A stretch of 64,000 bases of DNA, from the NCBI RefSeq assembly GCF_019393635.1, contig NC_057863.1, forward strand, positions 622,661,791 to 622,725,790. Reading direction: 5' to 3'. Below, in pieces: positions 33,325 to 43,907 of this stretch (positions are counted from its first letter, which is position 1; every line of letters starts with the position of its first letter). The notes below the pieces were generated by a model, which was not told the DNA's origin, did no database searches, and saw only the letters and a program-made list of their open reading frames with translations. This DNA is from Dromiciops gliroides. Taxonomy: Eukaryota > Chordata > Mammalia > Microbiotheria > Microbiotheriidae. Made by a program: the position numbers and the translations under genes.

Positions 33325-33609
33325 CAATTTAACAAACATGTATTAAGCACCAATCGTGTGCAAGGTCTATGGGAGGATGGAGGGGGGGAATTGTAGAGAA
33401 TACAAATAGTCCAGGTAAAAAAGACAACAAAACTCTAACCAATTTCAGCAGTCCACGTTAGGGTCCCATTGTCAAAGCAGAAGAATCCACCCTTCCCTTT
33501 CATTAATATTCCAAGCAGCTGATTAATGGGTTCGGGGGCAATGTGTCCAGTAAGAGGTCTTGTTTAGATGCTTGTGGCGTCCAAACAAAATAGATTGAAA
33601 AGAGTTTTT

Positions 33610-33800
33610 AAAGGAAGCTCGTTGATCTAGAGCTGAAAGGTACCTGGAAAGCCATCTACTCCAATTTTCCAGCTTCACAGATGAGGAAACTGTGACCTGG
33701 AGAGGTTATATGACTTGAACCAGGTTACAGAAAAAAGGTAAAGAGCCGAGACTTGAACTCAGTTCCTCTGACTTGGAATCCAGTATGTTTTCCATAGGAT
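33610..33800 (-). repeat. MIR-type SINE
   Basis: Antisense gatctagagctgaaaggtac, cttcacagatgaggaaactg and cttgaactcagttcctctga. Confidence 0.65.
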
Positions 33801-33844
33801 TAGACTACCTCTTAGATTTATGTGAACTAAGACAGAATATATGT

Positions 33845-34085
33845 GTGTGTATGCGTATATATATAGAGAGAGACAGACAGACAGACAGAGACAGAGAGAG
33901 ACAGAGAGACAGAGACAGAGAGAGACAGATATGTCTACATCCATATCTAAGTCTAAATCCATATCTGTGTCTTTGTCTATGACTGTGTCTATGTCCAGGT
34001 CCGTCTTTATCTATTATTATGTCTGCATCTATGTCTATATTTATGTCAACGTCTATGACCACATCTATGTCCATGTCTATGCCTA
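33845..34085 (+). repeat. (AGAC)n tract and degenerate hexanucleotide array
   Basis: 33866-33930 is (AGAC/AGAG)n. 33931-34085 is a loose six-base repeat around TCTATG with many variants, a degenerate minisatellite. Confidence 0.92.
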
Positions 34086-34094
34086 TACAGGGCT

Positions 34095-34318
34095 GCTAGG
34101 TATCATAGAGAAGATAGAGTACTAGAATTGGAGTTAGAAAGATCAGAGTTCAAACTCTTGCCTCAAATAGCTATGTGACCCTGAGCAAGTCATGACCTCT
34201 CAGCTTATTTCCTACATGTGTAAAATAGAAAATACTAGCAACTACCTCCCAGAGTTGCTGTGAGGATAAAATGAGATATTTGTAAAGTGCTTTGCAAAAC
34301 TTAAAGAATTATATAATT
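34095..34318 (+). repeat. MIR/THER1-type SINE, full length
   Basis: Shows agagtactagaattggagtt, gctatgtgaccctgagcaag, accctcccag-like acctcccagagttgctgtga and gtgctttgcaaaacttaaag. Confidence 0.75.
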
Positions 34319-34463
34319 GGGGCAGCTAGGTGGCAAAGTGGATAAAGCACCGGCCCTGGAGTCAGGAGGACCTAAATTCAAATCCACCCTCAGACACTTG
34401 ACACTTACTAGTTGTGTGACCTTGGGCAAGTCACTTAACCCTCATTGCCCTGCAAAAAAAAAA
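34319..34463 (+). repeat. Young CORE-SINE, first of a same-site pair
   Basis: Duplication AAAGAATTAYATAATT (34303-34318 and 34464-34479), inserted at the end of the older SINE. Confidence 0.94.
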
Positions 34464-34480
34464 AAAGAATTACATAATTA

Positions 34481-34644
34481 GGGGGAGCTAGGCAGTGTAG
34501 TGGATAAAGCACTGGCCCTGGATTCGGGAGGACCTGAGTTCAGATCCAGCCTCAGACACTTGACACTTACTAGCTGTGTGACCCTGATCAAGTCACTTAA
34601 CCCTCATTGTCCCACAAAAACAAAAACAAAACAAACAGAAAAAG
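34481..34644 (+). repeat. Young CORE-SINE, second of a same-site pair
   Basis: Starts one base after the duplication of the first copy. The right flank gaagaattatagaag repeats agaattaca in worn form. (AAAAC)n tail. Confidence 0.92.
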
Positions 34645-35460
34645 AGGTAGAGAAGAATTATAGAAGTTCTAGCTATTGTTGTTGGGTTTTTTTATTTATT
34701 ACTAAAAATAGCTATAGATGGGAAGACCCTGGTAGCTGGGAGATTAGGAAAGCCCTCTTACAGAAGATGACTCTTGAGTTGAGTCAGGAAGGAAACCAGG
34801 GACCTCAAGAGGCAGGAAAATGCTTTCCAGGCATAGGGTGGAGTTAGGGATGACACCAAGGTTTCCAATGTGGACAATTAGAGGGAGAATTCATTTTGAA
34901 TGACAGAGTGAAGATCCAAAAAGATTTGACAGTGTCAAATATCAAGCCAAATCTTAGGAAATTAACAAATGTGTATTGACTTTCCAAAAATTATATTCAA
35001 TAGGAATCATCATAAAGACTTACACTTGGATCGAAAAAACAACTTCACAAGTCAGGACAGAGAAGACAAAGCAAGGTGGCATTTTCACCTGAAAAAGACT
35101 GGGAGCGTTAGTTTACTGGAAGCCACGGCCATGGTGGGATATGTCAGAGAAAAGAGCTAAATGCAATCTGAGGCAGCTTTGAAAGGCAGTTACTAGAGAG
35201 AGACCAGTTCTGCTGCACTGTGCTTTCATCATTTCAGTTCCAGGAGACAAGGACATTGGCCATCTCAAGAGCAACTAGAGAAGAACTTCATTGATAGTAA
35301 AGGGCCCCAAGATCACATCAGGAGTGGATTGTTTGAAGGCACTTGGGATGTTTAAGTTGAAGAGGAAAAGATTTGGCAGGGAGGATTGTTGTATGAAGAG
35401 AGATCAAACTTGTTCTTCTTGGTCCCAGAACTAGGAATGAGCATAAAAGTTGCAGAGGCA
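34645..35460. other. Unassigned, with fragments of the long ancient repeat
   Basis: 34735-34860 resembles the long ancient repeat (tgactcttgagttgagtcag, aggcaggaaaatgctttcca). The rest is unrecognised. Confidence 0.4.
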
Positions 35461-35610
35461 GGGGGCAGCTAGGTGGTGAAGTAGATAAAGCACCAGCCCT
35501 GGATTTAGGAGTACCTGAGTTCAAATCTGGCCTCAGACAATTGACACTTACTAGCTGTGTGACCCTGGGCAAGTCACTTAACCCCCATTGCCCTGCAAAA
35601 AAAAAAAAAA
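35461..35610 (+). repeat. Young CORE-SINE
   Basis: Target duplication AAAGTTGCAGAGGCA. Confidence 0.95.
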
Positions 35611-35803
35611 AAGTTGCAGAGGCAGATTCAAGTTTGATATGAGGAAATACTCCCTTTAAATCATCCAAAAAGTAGAATGGGTTGCCTCTGGAGGTAATGG
35701 TCTCTCCCTCACTCAACGTCTTTAAGCTGAGGTTAGATATTTGCTTGTTGCGTAGGTTGTCAATGGGATCGTGCTCAGATATGGATTGAAATAAATGGCT
35801 GCT

Positions 35804-36073
<270 letters not shown>

Positions 36074-36134
36074 GGCTGCTGAGGTTACTTCCCACTCTTA
36101 GAGTCTGTGATTCTTCTTTTTTTTTTTTAGATTT

Positions 36135-36250
36135 TGTGAATTCACATCCTCTCTCTGGGCCTCAGTTTCCTCATCTGTAAAAATGAGAGGTTTGGACCAG
36201 ATGATCCCCAAAGCCCCTTCAAGCTCTTGATCCCCTGATCTTGCGGTCTG
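36135..36250 (+). repeat. MIR-type SINE, 3' part
   Basis: Shows gggcctcagtttcctcatct, ccagatgatccccaaagccc and ttgatcccctgatct. Confidence 0.6.
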
Positions 36251-36368
36251 AGGAGTATAACTCCCATGTTTATCTCTGAATTTTCATTGTACCTTAGCAC
36301 TGTAAAGTTACAAATTCTTGGTCCAGAACAAGAATTGATACTACATTTCAAGGCTAATTACAAATGAC

Positions 36369-36427
36369 TGGTGACCCTGGGCAAGTCACTTAACCCTCAT
36401 TGCCCCACTGGAAAAAAAAAAAAAAAA
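36369..36427 (+). repeat. 5'-truncated CORE-SINE
   Basis: Only the last part of the CORE (tgaccctgggcaagtcactt) and the A tail remain. Confidence 0.88.
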
Positions 36428-36519
36428 CCATGACTGGGAGATTGGATTGTCCACTTGTCTCTGTTACCACAAATCACTGAAGGACTAGATGACAATGATA
36501 TGAACTAGATGGTCACAGA

Positions 36520-36850
36520 TGTCCTTGAAAGAGCAATGGATTGTGGAGTCAGGGAAGACCTCGGTCTGCATTCCACTTCTGCTACTTAGGCTGGACCTCT
36601 CTAGGTCTCATTTTCTTCATTCAAAATAATCAAAGGGCGGGACTAGATGAGTTCTAGATCTAGTTCTAAATCTAGAATTCTATGATCTCTGAGATTCTGT
36701 GGTTTTATGATCAATAGACACTGGGGAGAGATGACTTCAAAGCATGAGGACATATAGAGTTGGAAGGAGCCCCCCCCCACGTCCCCCCTCAAATGAACTC
36801 AAATCTTCCTGACTCCAGGTTCAGCACTCTATTCACTGTCTAGCCATCAC
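36520..36850. repeat. Two MIR-type SINE pieces
   Basis: 36520-36715 plus (gcaatggattgtggagtcag; gactagatgagttctagatc; gaattctatgatctctgaga). 36750-36850 minus (caaatcttcctgactccagg; agcactctattcactgt). Confidence 0.55.
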
Positions 36851-36859
36851 ACATTTCAA

Positions 36860-37330
36860 GAAGGCAGAAATGTTCCATAAACTGTGAGCTGACACATAGT
36901 AGGTGCTTAATAAACACTTGATTGATGGATTGATTGATTGCTAGATGAGGAATCTTCTCTTAGATCATAGATTTAGAGCTGAGAGACTTTAGAGGTCAGT
37001 CCAGTCCAAACACCTCATTTTATAGATGAGGTAACTGAAGCACAGAGAAGTTGAAGTGGCCCACACAGATCAGTGTTCACAGGTGGTCACAACTATTGCA
37101 GCCAGGATTTAAACCCAGGTGCTCCGACGTGGTTTCCCCCTGTACTTTGTATTTATTGTGCATATATTTATACATCCCACATTGCTTCCCGCCCCCTCCC
37201 CACTTCACCCACTAGAATGTAAGTTCCTGGAGGACAGGCATTGTTTCGTTTCTGTCTTTGTACCCCCCAGCAGCCATCACAGTGGATGGCATACAGGAGG
37301 TGCTTAATAATTGCTTGCCGAATGACCTGT
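36860..37330. repeat. L2 ends flanking a MIR-type SINE
   Basis: 36880-36945 is an L2 terminus, plus (gtaggtgcttaataaacact). 36960-37120 is MIR-type, minus (agatttagagctgagagact; taaacccaggtgctccgacg). 37125-37330 is an L2 3' end, plus (cactagaatgtaagttcctg; ggaggtgcttaataattgct). Confidence 0.65.
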
Positions 37331-37339
37331 CAGCGAGGG

Positions 37340-37720
37340 CTGGCCTCCCCACTGCCTGCCCGTCATCCCTAGCTCCATTTCCCAGATGGGTCACAGTGGC
37401 CGCGAAAGCCGGTGGTTGCCTGGGGCCAGCGGTGGGGGAAGTCTCCGAGCTTTGGGTGACGGTTGCTGAGCCGGGTGAGAGCGGCGTGACTCTCATGCCA
37501 AGGCTGGGCAACGCTCAGCAAAATCAGAGAGTGAAAAACCACCAAGGGAATAAATATCCAGAGATGAGTCATATAGGTCCCCCCTTCTGAGTCCTCGCTT
37601 CTCAGATCACATCTCCTGCCGCCCCGCCCCGCCCCGCCCCCACCACCGGCTTGACTGGCTAGGTCGGCCCTTTTCAGAATGACCTGGTGAAAAATATAGG
37701 AGCCGGCCCGGGTGTGTGCG
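37340..37720. promoter_or_regulatory. Unique CpG-bearing segment, candidate regulatory element
   Basis: Repeat-free, with more CpG than its surroundings. Tandem Sp1-type boxes (four ccgcccc-like units, 37618-37640) and an AP-1-type TGAGTCAT (37565-37572). No TATA box and no convincing adjacent exon, so an enhancer or a distal CpG-rich element is as likely as a promoter. Confidence 0.28.
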
Positions 37721-38039
37721 CATGTGTGCAAATGGGCATGCGTCGGGAACGCATCAGCTGTGGAAACAATTTTTCTTCACCCCCAACCACCTTGCTACCA
37801 TTTCAATAAGAATGATTTTCATGAAAATCCCAAAGGACCATCGGCCTCCAGAGAAAGAATTGATGTTGTTTAAAGACAGACTGAAGCATGCTATTAAAAA
37901 AAAAAAATTAGTATGATTTTCTGGTCACTGGACCAGCACCTGATTTTCGAAAATTAAAAAAAAAAAACTTTCAAAATAATTTTAAAGACGCATGCTAATA
38001 AAATGTTTATAAAATAACAGGAATCATCCATAAATAACC

Positions 38040-38230
38040 ATACATCTAAAGCTGGAAGGGACCGCCACAGGTTATCTAGTCCTGCTTCCTTATTTTACAG
38101 ATTGAGAAACTGAGGCCTAGGAATTTTAAGTGACTTGCCTAAGGTAACACAGGTAGTAGTAAATAACATGGGCAGGATTTGAACCTAGATCTTCTGACTA
38201 AAAAGCCTTTGCTCCGATCCTTTGGAACCA
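38040..38230 (-). repeat. MIR-type SINE
   Basis: Antisense aagctggaagggaccgccac, ttacagattgagaaactgag and gatttgaacctagatcttct. Confidence 0.7.
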
Positions 38231-38302
38231 ACCAATTTAGAGTCTTCTGAGCTTTAGATGTGGATAGAATGGGGGTGGGTGGGAGGAGGGGCAGATGAGA
38301 TC

Positions 38303-38468
38303 CTAGCTTCTTAAACTGTGGGTCTCGACCTTATATGAGGGTCGCATAAATGAATTGAGGGTCGTAAAAGGTTATGTATACCCATTTTATATACCTATAT
38401 GCCCTGGGAGATATACAAATTTCTGGGGTGAAAATGGGTCAAGAGTGGAAAAAGTTTAAGAAGCCCTG
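38303..38468. mobile_element. Non-autonomous hAT transposon
   Basis: Inverted ends CTTCTTAAAC (38308-38317) and GTTTAAGAAGCCCTG (ending at 38468), with the interior tgggtctcgaccttatatga and gagggtcgcataaatgaatt. A relic about 165 bases long. Confidence 0.7.
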
Positions 38469-38825
38469 AGCTAAGTGGTCTTCCTTCCCACTCTAAAGCT
38501 GATGATTATCTAATATACCTTAAGACATGGATGGCTCTCCTCTCCACAATATTCTAGATCTCTGATGCCCAGCCTCTGCCTGAAGTCCAAGCTCTGGTGA
38601 AGAAATAGCCTGGGGGGTGGGGAAGAGTGATGAAAAAGAGGGTCAGGAAGCCTCGTTTCTAGACCTGGCTCTGCCAGTAACAGCAATTCTGCCTTATAGC
38701 AGAAAATAGAGAGAAATGGACAGAAAATATAGGCAGAAATAGACAGAGAAATAGAAAATAGCACCATCCCAAAGCATACTTCTTCCTCTACCTTTTCTGC
38801 CCCTCAGGTCTTATCCCAGTACTTG

Positions 38826-39243
38826 CTTCCTCCTTTGTCTTCTCCTCCTCCTCCTTCTTCTTCTCCTTTCCTTCTTCTCCCTTTTCTTCTCCTTCTTCTT
38901 CTTCTCCTCCTCCTACTTCTTCTTCTCCTTCTCTTTTTTCTTCATCTCCTTCTCCTCCTTCCTCTTCTTTCTCTTCTTCTTCTTCTTCCTCTCCTTCCTC
39001 TCCTCCTTCTCCTCCTCCTTCTTCTTCATCTCCTTCTCCTTCTTTTTTTCATCTCCTTCTCCTCCTTCCTCTCCTTCCTCTCCTCCTTCTCCTCCTCCTC
39101 TTTCTTCTCCTTCTCTTTTTTTATCTCCTTATTCTCTTTCTCCTCCTTCCTCTTCTTCCTCTCCTTCCTCTCCTCCTTCTCCTCCTCCTTCTTCATCTCC
39201 TTCTTTTTCTTCCTCTTCCTCTTCTTACCCTTCTCTTCCTCCT
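38826..39243 (+). repeat. Polypyrimidine (TCC/TTC)n tract
   Basis: About 420 bases almost wholly C and T, made of TCC, TTC and TTTTTC units with only scattered A. A poly-Leu/Ser/Phe open frame of 179 codons is a by-product. Confidence 0.97.
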
Positions 39244-39792
39244 TCAACATCTTAAAAACATTCGTGTATCCTTTCTCCCCATCCCCCAAAAGGATGCCAC
39301 CCCTCTCCCTCATTGCCATTTGCCCGTCATGCAAAAAATGCCAGTTTATAGATGTGATATGACCTTAGGAAGGCACACTGTATTTAGGAAATGAAGATGG
39401 GTCAGATTTTGGCACAGGATCCCAGAAGCCATAGCCTGGGTCCAAATAACAACCCCAACATATAGACACTGAATGCTAACTAAAATCTTCTTTGAGACAA
39501 GATCTTTGAATTTCAAAGGTTTAAAGGACTTCTGGGGCCACTAAGTGCAACCCCTTACCTGAAATCCCTTCCATAACAGCCTGATAACAATAAATACTTG
39601 TTGAATTGAGTCAAACATACAAACAATCTGTTTTTCCTCACTGTACCTACTCACAGCCCATTTCTCCTCGGGAGAGCTCTTCTCGTTAGGAATCTTTCCT
39701 TATGTCGAGTCCTATGTTGCACCCAAGGGTTCTATTCTGCCCTCCACGGCCAAGGAGAAAGAAACTAAATCTCCTACAAGATGAACCTTCAT
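39244..39792. other. Unassigned
   Basis: A weak MIR-type trace lies at 39500-39600 (aatttcaaaggtttaaagga; ataacaataaatacttgttg). Otherwise unrecognised. Confidence 0.4.
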
Positions 39793-39912
39793 AAGGAGGA
39801 CCTGAGTTCAAATCTGGCCTCAGACACTTGACACTTACTAGCTGTGTGATCCTGGGCAAGTCACTTAACCCTCACTATCCTGCAAAAAAAAAAACCCAAA
39901 ACAAAAAAAAAA
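39793..39912 (+). repeat. 5'-truncated CORE-SINE
   Basis: Starts at ggaggacctgagttcaaat and keeps the B box, CORE and a mixed A/C tail. Confidence 0.9.
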
Positions 39913-40032
39913 GACATACAGTATGCCATACTTACATATCATTATATAAATAAAATATAATAAATTATAATAAAACATACTTATTCTATAATGCTAATTA
40001 TATGATATATCATAAATACCTTATAATATGTT

Positions 40033-40277
40033 TATTGGGCAGCTAAGTGGTGCAACACATAGAGTACAGGGCTTGGAATCAGGAAGGCTCATCTTCATGA
40101 GTTCAAATCCAGCCTCAGACACTTTCTAGCTTTGTGACCCTGGAGAAGTTACTTCACCTCAGTTTGCCTCAGTTTCCTCATCTGTCAAATGGGATGGAGA
40201 CGGAAATGGCAAACCACCCCAATATCTGTGCCAATAAAACTCCAAATGGGGTCACAAAAAATGACTGAACAGCAAGT
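40033..40277 (+). repeat. CORE-SINE with RTE-like end, full length
   Basis: Head gggcagctaagtggtgcaac, CORE gctttgtgaccctggagaag, tail domain caatatctgtgccaataaaa and the end aaaaaatgactgaacagcaa. An AT-rich flank lies at 39913-40032. Confidence 0.85.
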
Positions 40278-40639
40278 ATGTTTAGCGATAGTTACAATAA
40301 TTAACTTTTCTGGGCCTCAATTTCCTCACCTGGTACATCATAGGTACTTAAAAAGTGCATGTTGACTAAATAATTTCTTCTCCAGGTAATAATAATTTGA
40401 AAGAGGCATGATTAATTTTAATTATATAATTAATAAGTTTCTTATTACTTTATTAATTTTATTAAATAATTACTTTAAGAGAGATATAGAATTAACTCTT
40501 GTATCTGAATAATGCATTCATATTGTTATTACCAATGACTATAATGGATTTGCACAATTGGAGGGAGTACGTAAATAAGACCCCACATCCATTGAGAACC
40601 ACTGATATGATGAACACAACATTTCCTTCTCTGCCCTTC

Positions 40640-40925
40640 AAATAATAATATTGTGTAGTAGAAAGAGCACAGGCCTGAAGTAGAATGGAAACTCCTTGAA
40701 AGCAGGAACTGTCTCACTTTCATCATTGCCAGTGTTTAAACACAGTGTGGGGCATACAGCAGGTGCTTAATAAATGCTTGTTGATCGATTGATTTATCCA
40801 GGAAATCTGGGGGCTAGTTTCAAATCCACTACTCATGATATAGGACCAAGTCACTTCCTCACTCTGGCCCTCAATTTTTCTTAGTTTGTAAACGAGAAGG
40901 TTGGACTGGGTCAGAGGTAGTACTC
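40640..40925 (+). repeat. MIR-type SINE split by an L2 3' end
   Basis: SINE parts 40640-40680 (gtgtagtagaaagagcacag) and 40800-40925 (gggctagtttcaaatccact; agaaggttggactgggtcag). The L2 terminus lies at 40681-40800 (ttgaaagcaggaactgtctc; aggtgcttaataaatgcttg). Confidence 0.65.
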
Positions 40926-41270
40926 ATTTTGGGAAGGAAGAGCTACTTTTCATTTCCAAGAAGCCCTGAGATCATAGGTGGGCGTGAGACTGACAGTAAT
41001 GTCCTTGAATGGGGAAAGGAGGGTTGCACCAGAGAGTATTGCTGTGGTCTGCGCCCCACTCCCTGCTGGGAATCTCAGCCTACCTTAGATATGGTTGTTC
41101 TCTGGAACCCCTCTTTAGTAAACTACTGGTAGGTACACACTGTGCTACTTGGTCTCTAAAAGGCCTTCTCAAAAAAAATTTTTTTGTTAAATAAAATAAA
41201 ATGCCTTCTCGTTGTGATACGCCATACTCCAAGGCCACATCTAGCTCTCGTATTCTATACTCTCAAGTCA

Positions 41271-41494
41271 CAATTCCTGAAGTGTGGTCCAGGAAATCTC
41301 ACCAGTCCCCAATATCTTTTCAAGGGACCTGAGAGGTCAAAGTTACTTTCATAATGATACTAAAATTCTTTAATGTCTAATACAGCAAATACTGACAGGT
41401 ATAACCCATGTAAACAAAAATCTTTAGAAGACAGTCCTCGATAATTTTTAACAGTGTAAAGGGATCCTGGGACCAAAAAGTCTGAGAACCACTG
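41271..41494 (-). mobile_element. hAT transposon, MER5A-like
   Basis: The right end reverse-complements to CAGTGGTTCTCAGACTTTTT. The left has gaagtgtggtccaggaaatc and the interior gaggtcaaagttactttcat, all as in the MER5A group. Confidence 0.75.
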
Positions 41495-41502
41495 CTTTAT
41501 GG

Positions 41503-42058
41503 TCCCTCCCATCTCTGACCAGGTTTTCTGAGGCCCATTTCATCTCAGGTCTGATCTAAAGACTTTTGTAGCTCTGATATCCCGTCTCAAGGTTCCTCTC
41601 AACTGAAGCATTCTCTGTTTTAGGGTCCTTCCCAGTTTTGACATTCTCTGTTCTAAGACCTTTCCCAGCCTTGACTTCCTGTGTTCTAAGGGCCCTCCAG
41701 CTCTAACATTCTGGGTTCTAAGGGCCCTCCTGGCTCTGACATCCTGTGTTCTAAGGACCCTCCTAGCTCTGACATTCTCTGTTCTAAGGACACTCCAGCT
41801 CTGACATTCTCTGGGTTTGGTTTTTTTTTTTTTTTTTTTGGTGAGGCAATTGGGGTTAAGTGACTTTCCCAGGGTCACACATCTAGTAAGTGTTAAGTGT
41901 CTGAGGCCGAATTTGAACTCAGGTCCTCCTGAGTCCAGGGCCGGTGCTCTATCCACTGTGCCACCTAGCTGCCCCAGACATTCTCTGTTCTAAGAGCCCT
42001 CCCACCTCTGACATTTTGTGCCCTAAGACCCCCCCCCCTCTGTCTGATTCTCTCTGCT
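41503..42058 (+). repeat. 33-base minisatellite, locus 3, SINE-interrupted
   Basis: About eleven units of the tctgacattctgtgttctaa type with ggccctccc spacers, spread over 41503-41813 and 41976-42058. The largest of the four loci. Confidence 0.9.
41814..41975 (-). repeat. Young CORE-SINE inside the minisatellite
   Basis: Flank GACATTCTCTG on both sides. Because the host is a tandem array, this could be either duplication or repeat unit. Confidence 0.92.
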
Positions 42059-42794
42059 CCTTGCTTACACAGTGGCCCTCACCTCATTCACCCACATGAG
42101 TTCCTAGTCCTCGAAGGTTCTTGGCCCCTCCCCTCTTGAGCTAAGCTGACGGATGAAAAATAGAGAATTCATAACTTGAGTTCTCCAACCAACTGAACAC
42201 CTTTTGAAAGTGAGAAACAAGTGGTCTTGGGAGGAGGTCTGGGGTTGAGGTTGTGATGGTTAGTTCTGTCAAAACTGAAAAAGAGAAATAGACAAAAAGC
42301 GAGATATCGAGAGAGACAAAAAGAAAAAGCAATTAGACAGAAGATGGCCAGAGACTGAGAAAGAGATAGTGAGATGCACGGCAAGTGACAACGACACAGA
42401 GAAAGGGAGAAAGAAAGAAAGAAAAAAAAAATCCTTCAAGTCAGATTGAAAATTGAGACTGAGAAAAGCTGAGTGAGAAGGGTTAGGCAGAGGAAAAATC
42501 AACCTCTGACTTCCATGAAAGAAACCCAGCCCAGTCAACTGCCAAATGACTAAGTCTCAGGCCTGAGCCCTAGAGCAGGGAGATTGCCCACCCCCCCAGC
42601 CTCAGACTCTCTTTGAACTTCAACCCTGCCCACTCCCTGGGAGCACCAGCCTTTTAATCCTTGCAGGTCCTAGTGAAACTCCAGGTGGTAAGGCTAGGAC
42701 CCTGAGGATGCAGCTCAAAACTCATGGCCTCCCTGATTATGAGCCCCTCCTCTCTGCTTACAATTTTTCCTTTATGGCCCTTCCAGATACCATC
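42059..42794. other. Unassigned, partly purine-rich
   Basis: 42270-42480 is A/G-rich (gaaaaagagaaatagacaaa; gggagaaagaaagaaag). No repeat family or exon recognised. Confidence 0.4.
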
Positions 42795-43285
42795 TGTAGT
42801 TCTTGATGTTTTTGTTCAGTCATTTCAGTCCTACTGATCATGACCCCATTTGGGATTTTCTTGGCAAAGATACTGGCATGGTTTGCCATTTCCTTCTCAT
42901 TTGACAGATAAGGAAACTGAGGCAAACAGGGTGAAGTGACTTGCCTAGGGTCACACAGCTAGGAAAAGTCTGAGGCTGGATTTGAACTCAGGTCTTCCTG
43001 ACTCCAGGCCTTGTGCTCTATTCACCCTCTACACCCTCCAACAACATGTGCTAGTTACTGTGCTAAGCACTTTACAAGTATTATTTCATTTGAACCTTAC
43101 AAGAACCTTGAGAGGTAGGTGCTGTTGTTATCCCCACCTTACAGTTGAGAAAACAGAGGCAGACAGAGGTTAAGTGACTTGCTTGCCCTGGGTCACACAG
43201 CTAAGTGTCTGAGGGTGGATTTGAATTCAAATCTTCCTGACTCCAAGCCTGATTCCATCTACTATGCTGCCTGGCTGTCTCAAAG
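42795..43285 (-). repeat. RTE-tailed SINE followed by a MIR/THER1-type SINE
   Basis: 42795-43030: ttttgttcagtcatttcagt, ttcttggcaaagatactggc, ggatttgaactcaggtcttc. 43035-43285: gtgctaagcactttacaagt, gaggtaggtgctgttgttat, tctgagggtggatttgaatt. Same orientation, adjacent. Confidence 0.8.
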
Positions 43286-43687
43286 GATGAGTCATCCAAG
43301 AAAATCTGCCTTCATGGAGAAGGAAATGGCAAAGCACTTCAAAGCTGGTAGAAAGGGATAAAAGAGTCATCTGGGACCTGGGTGACCCCACTAAGCCCTG
43401 CTTGGAGGAGATGCTCCCTCTCTGATGCGGTCCATACCGGCTTCAGGTGGACCTCTGGCAAAAGTGCAGAATTAGTGAACTGGATTGGCTCTTAAGGACA
43501 ACCCATGGAGAACTTGCTACTCCCCCAACCTAGCCATCCCTCAATCCCAACTGTCCCTTATCCCTGAACCTGAGCTAGTCCCTTCCCTTCCTGAAACCTC
43601 ACTCTGTTCATCTGTGAAATGACCCTAATGCAGCTATGCTGGCTCCATCCCAACACCCCCCATTATGATATGTTCCAAAATAGAACA
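43286..43687. other. Unassigned
   Basis: Nothing recognised apart from a trace of MIR-type text at 43590-43625 (ctctgttcatctgtgaaatg). Confidence 0.35.
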
Positions 43688-43907
43688 TTGTTGTTCAGCC
43701 ACGTCCAATTCTTGGGCCATAGCACACTAATACCGTCCATGGGTTTTTCTTGGCAAAGATATTGGGGTAGTTTGCCATTTCCTTCTCCAGTGGATTAAAG
43801 CAAACAGGGTTAAGTGCCTTGTCCAGGGTCACACAACTAATAAGGTTCTGAGACCAGATTTGAGACTCCAAAGCCAGGACTCTATCCACTGAGCCACCTA
43901 GCTACCT
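43688..43907 (-). repeat. RTE-tailed SINE
   Basis: Starts ttgttgttcagccacgtcca, then ttcttggcaaagatattggg, gggttaagtgccttgtccag and tatccactgagccacctagc. Confidence 0.8.

Noticed and set aside
38823-39362. 179-codon open frame rich in Leu, Ser and Phe
   Set aside because: Produced by the pyrimidine tract, which contains hardly any stop codons. Low complexity, no start context.
41503-42058. CRISPR-like array
   Set aside because: Units are tandem with no unique spacers, the DNA is vertebrate, and the unit is a 33-base minisatellite.
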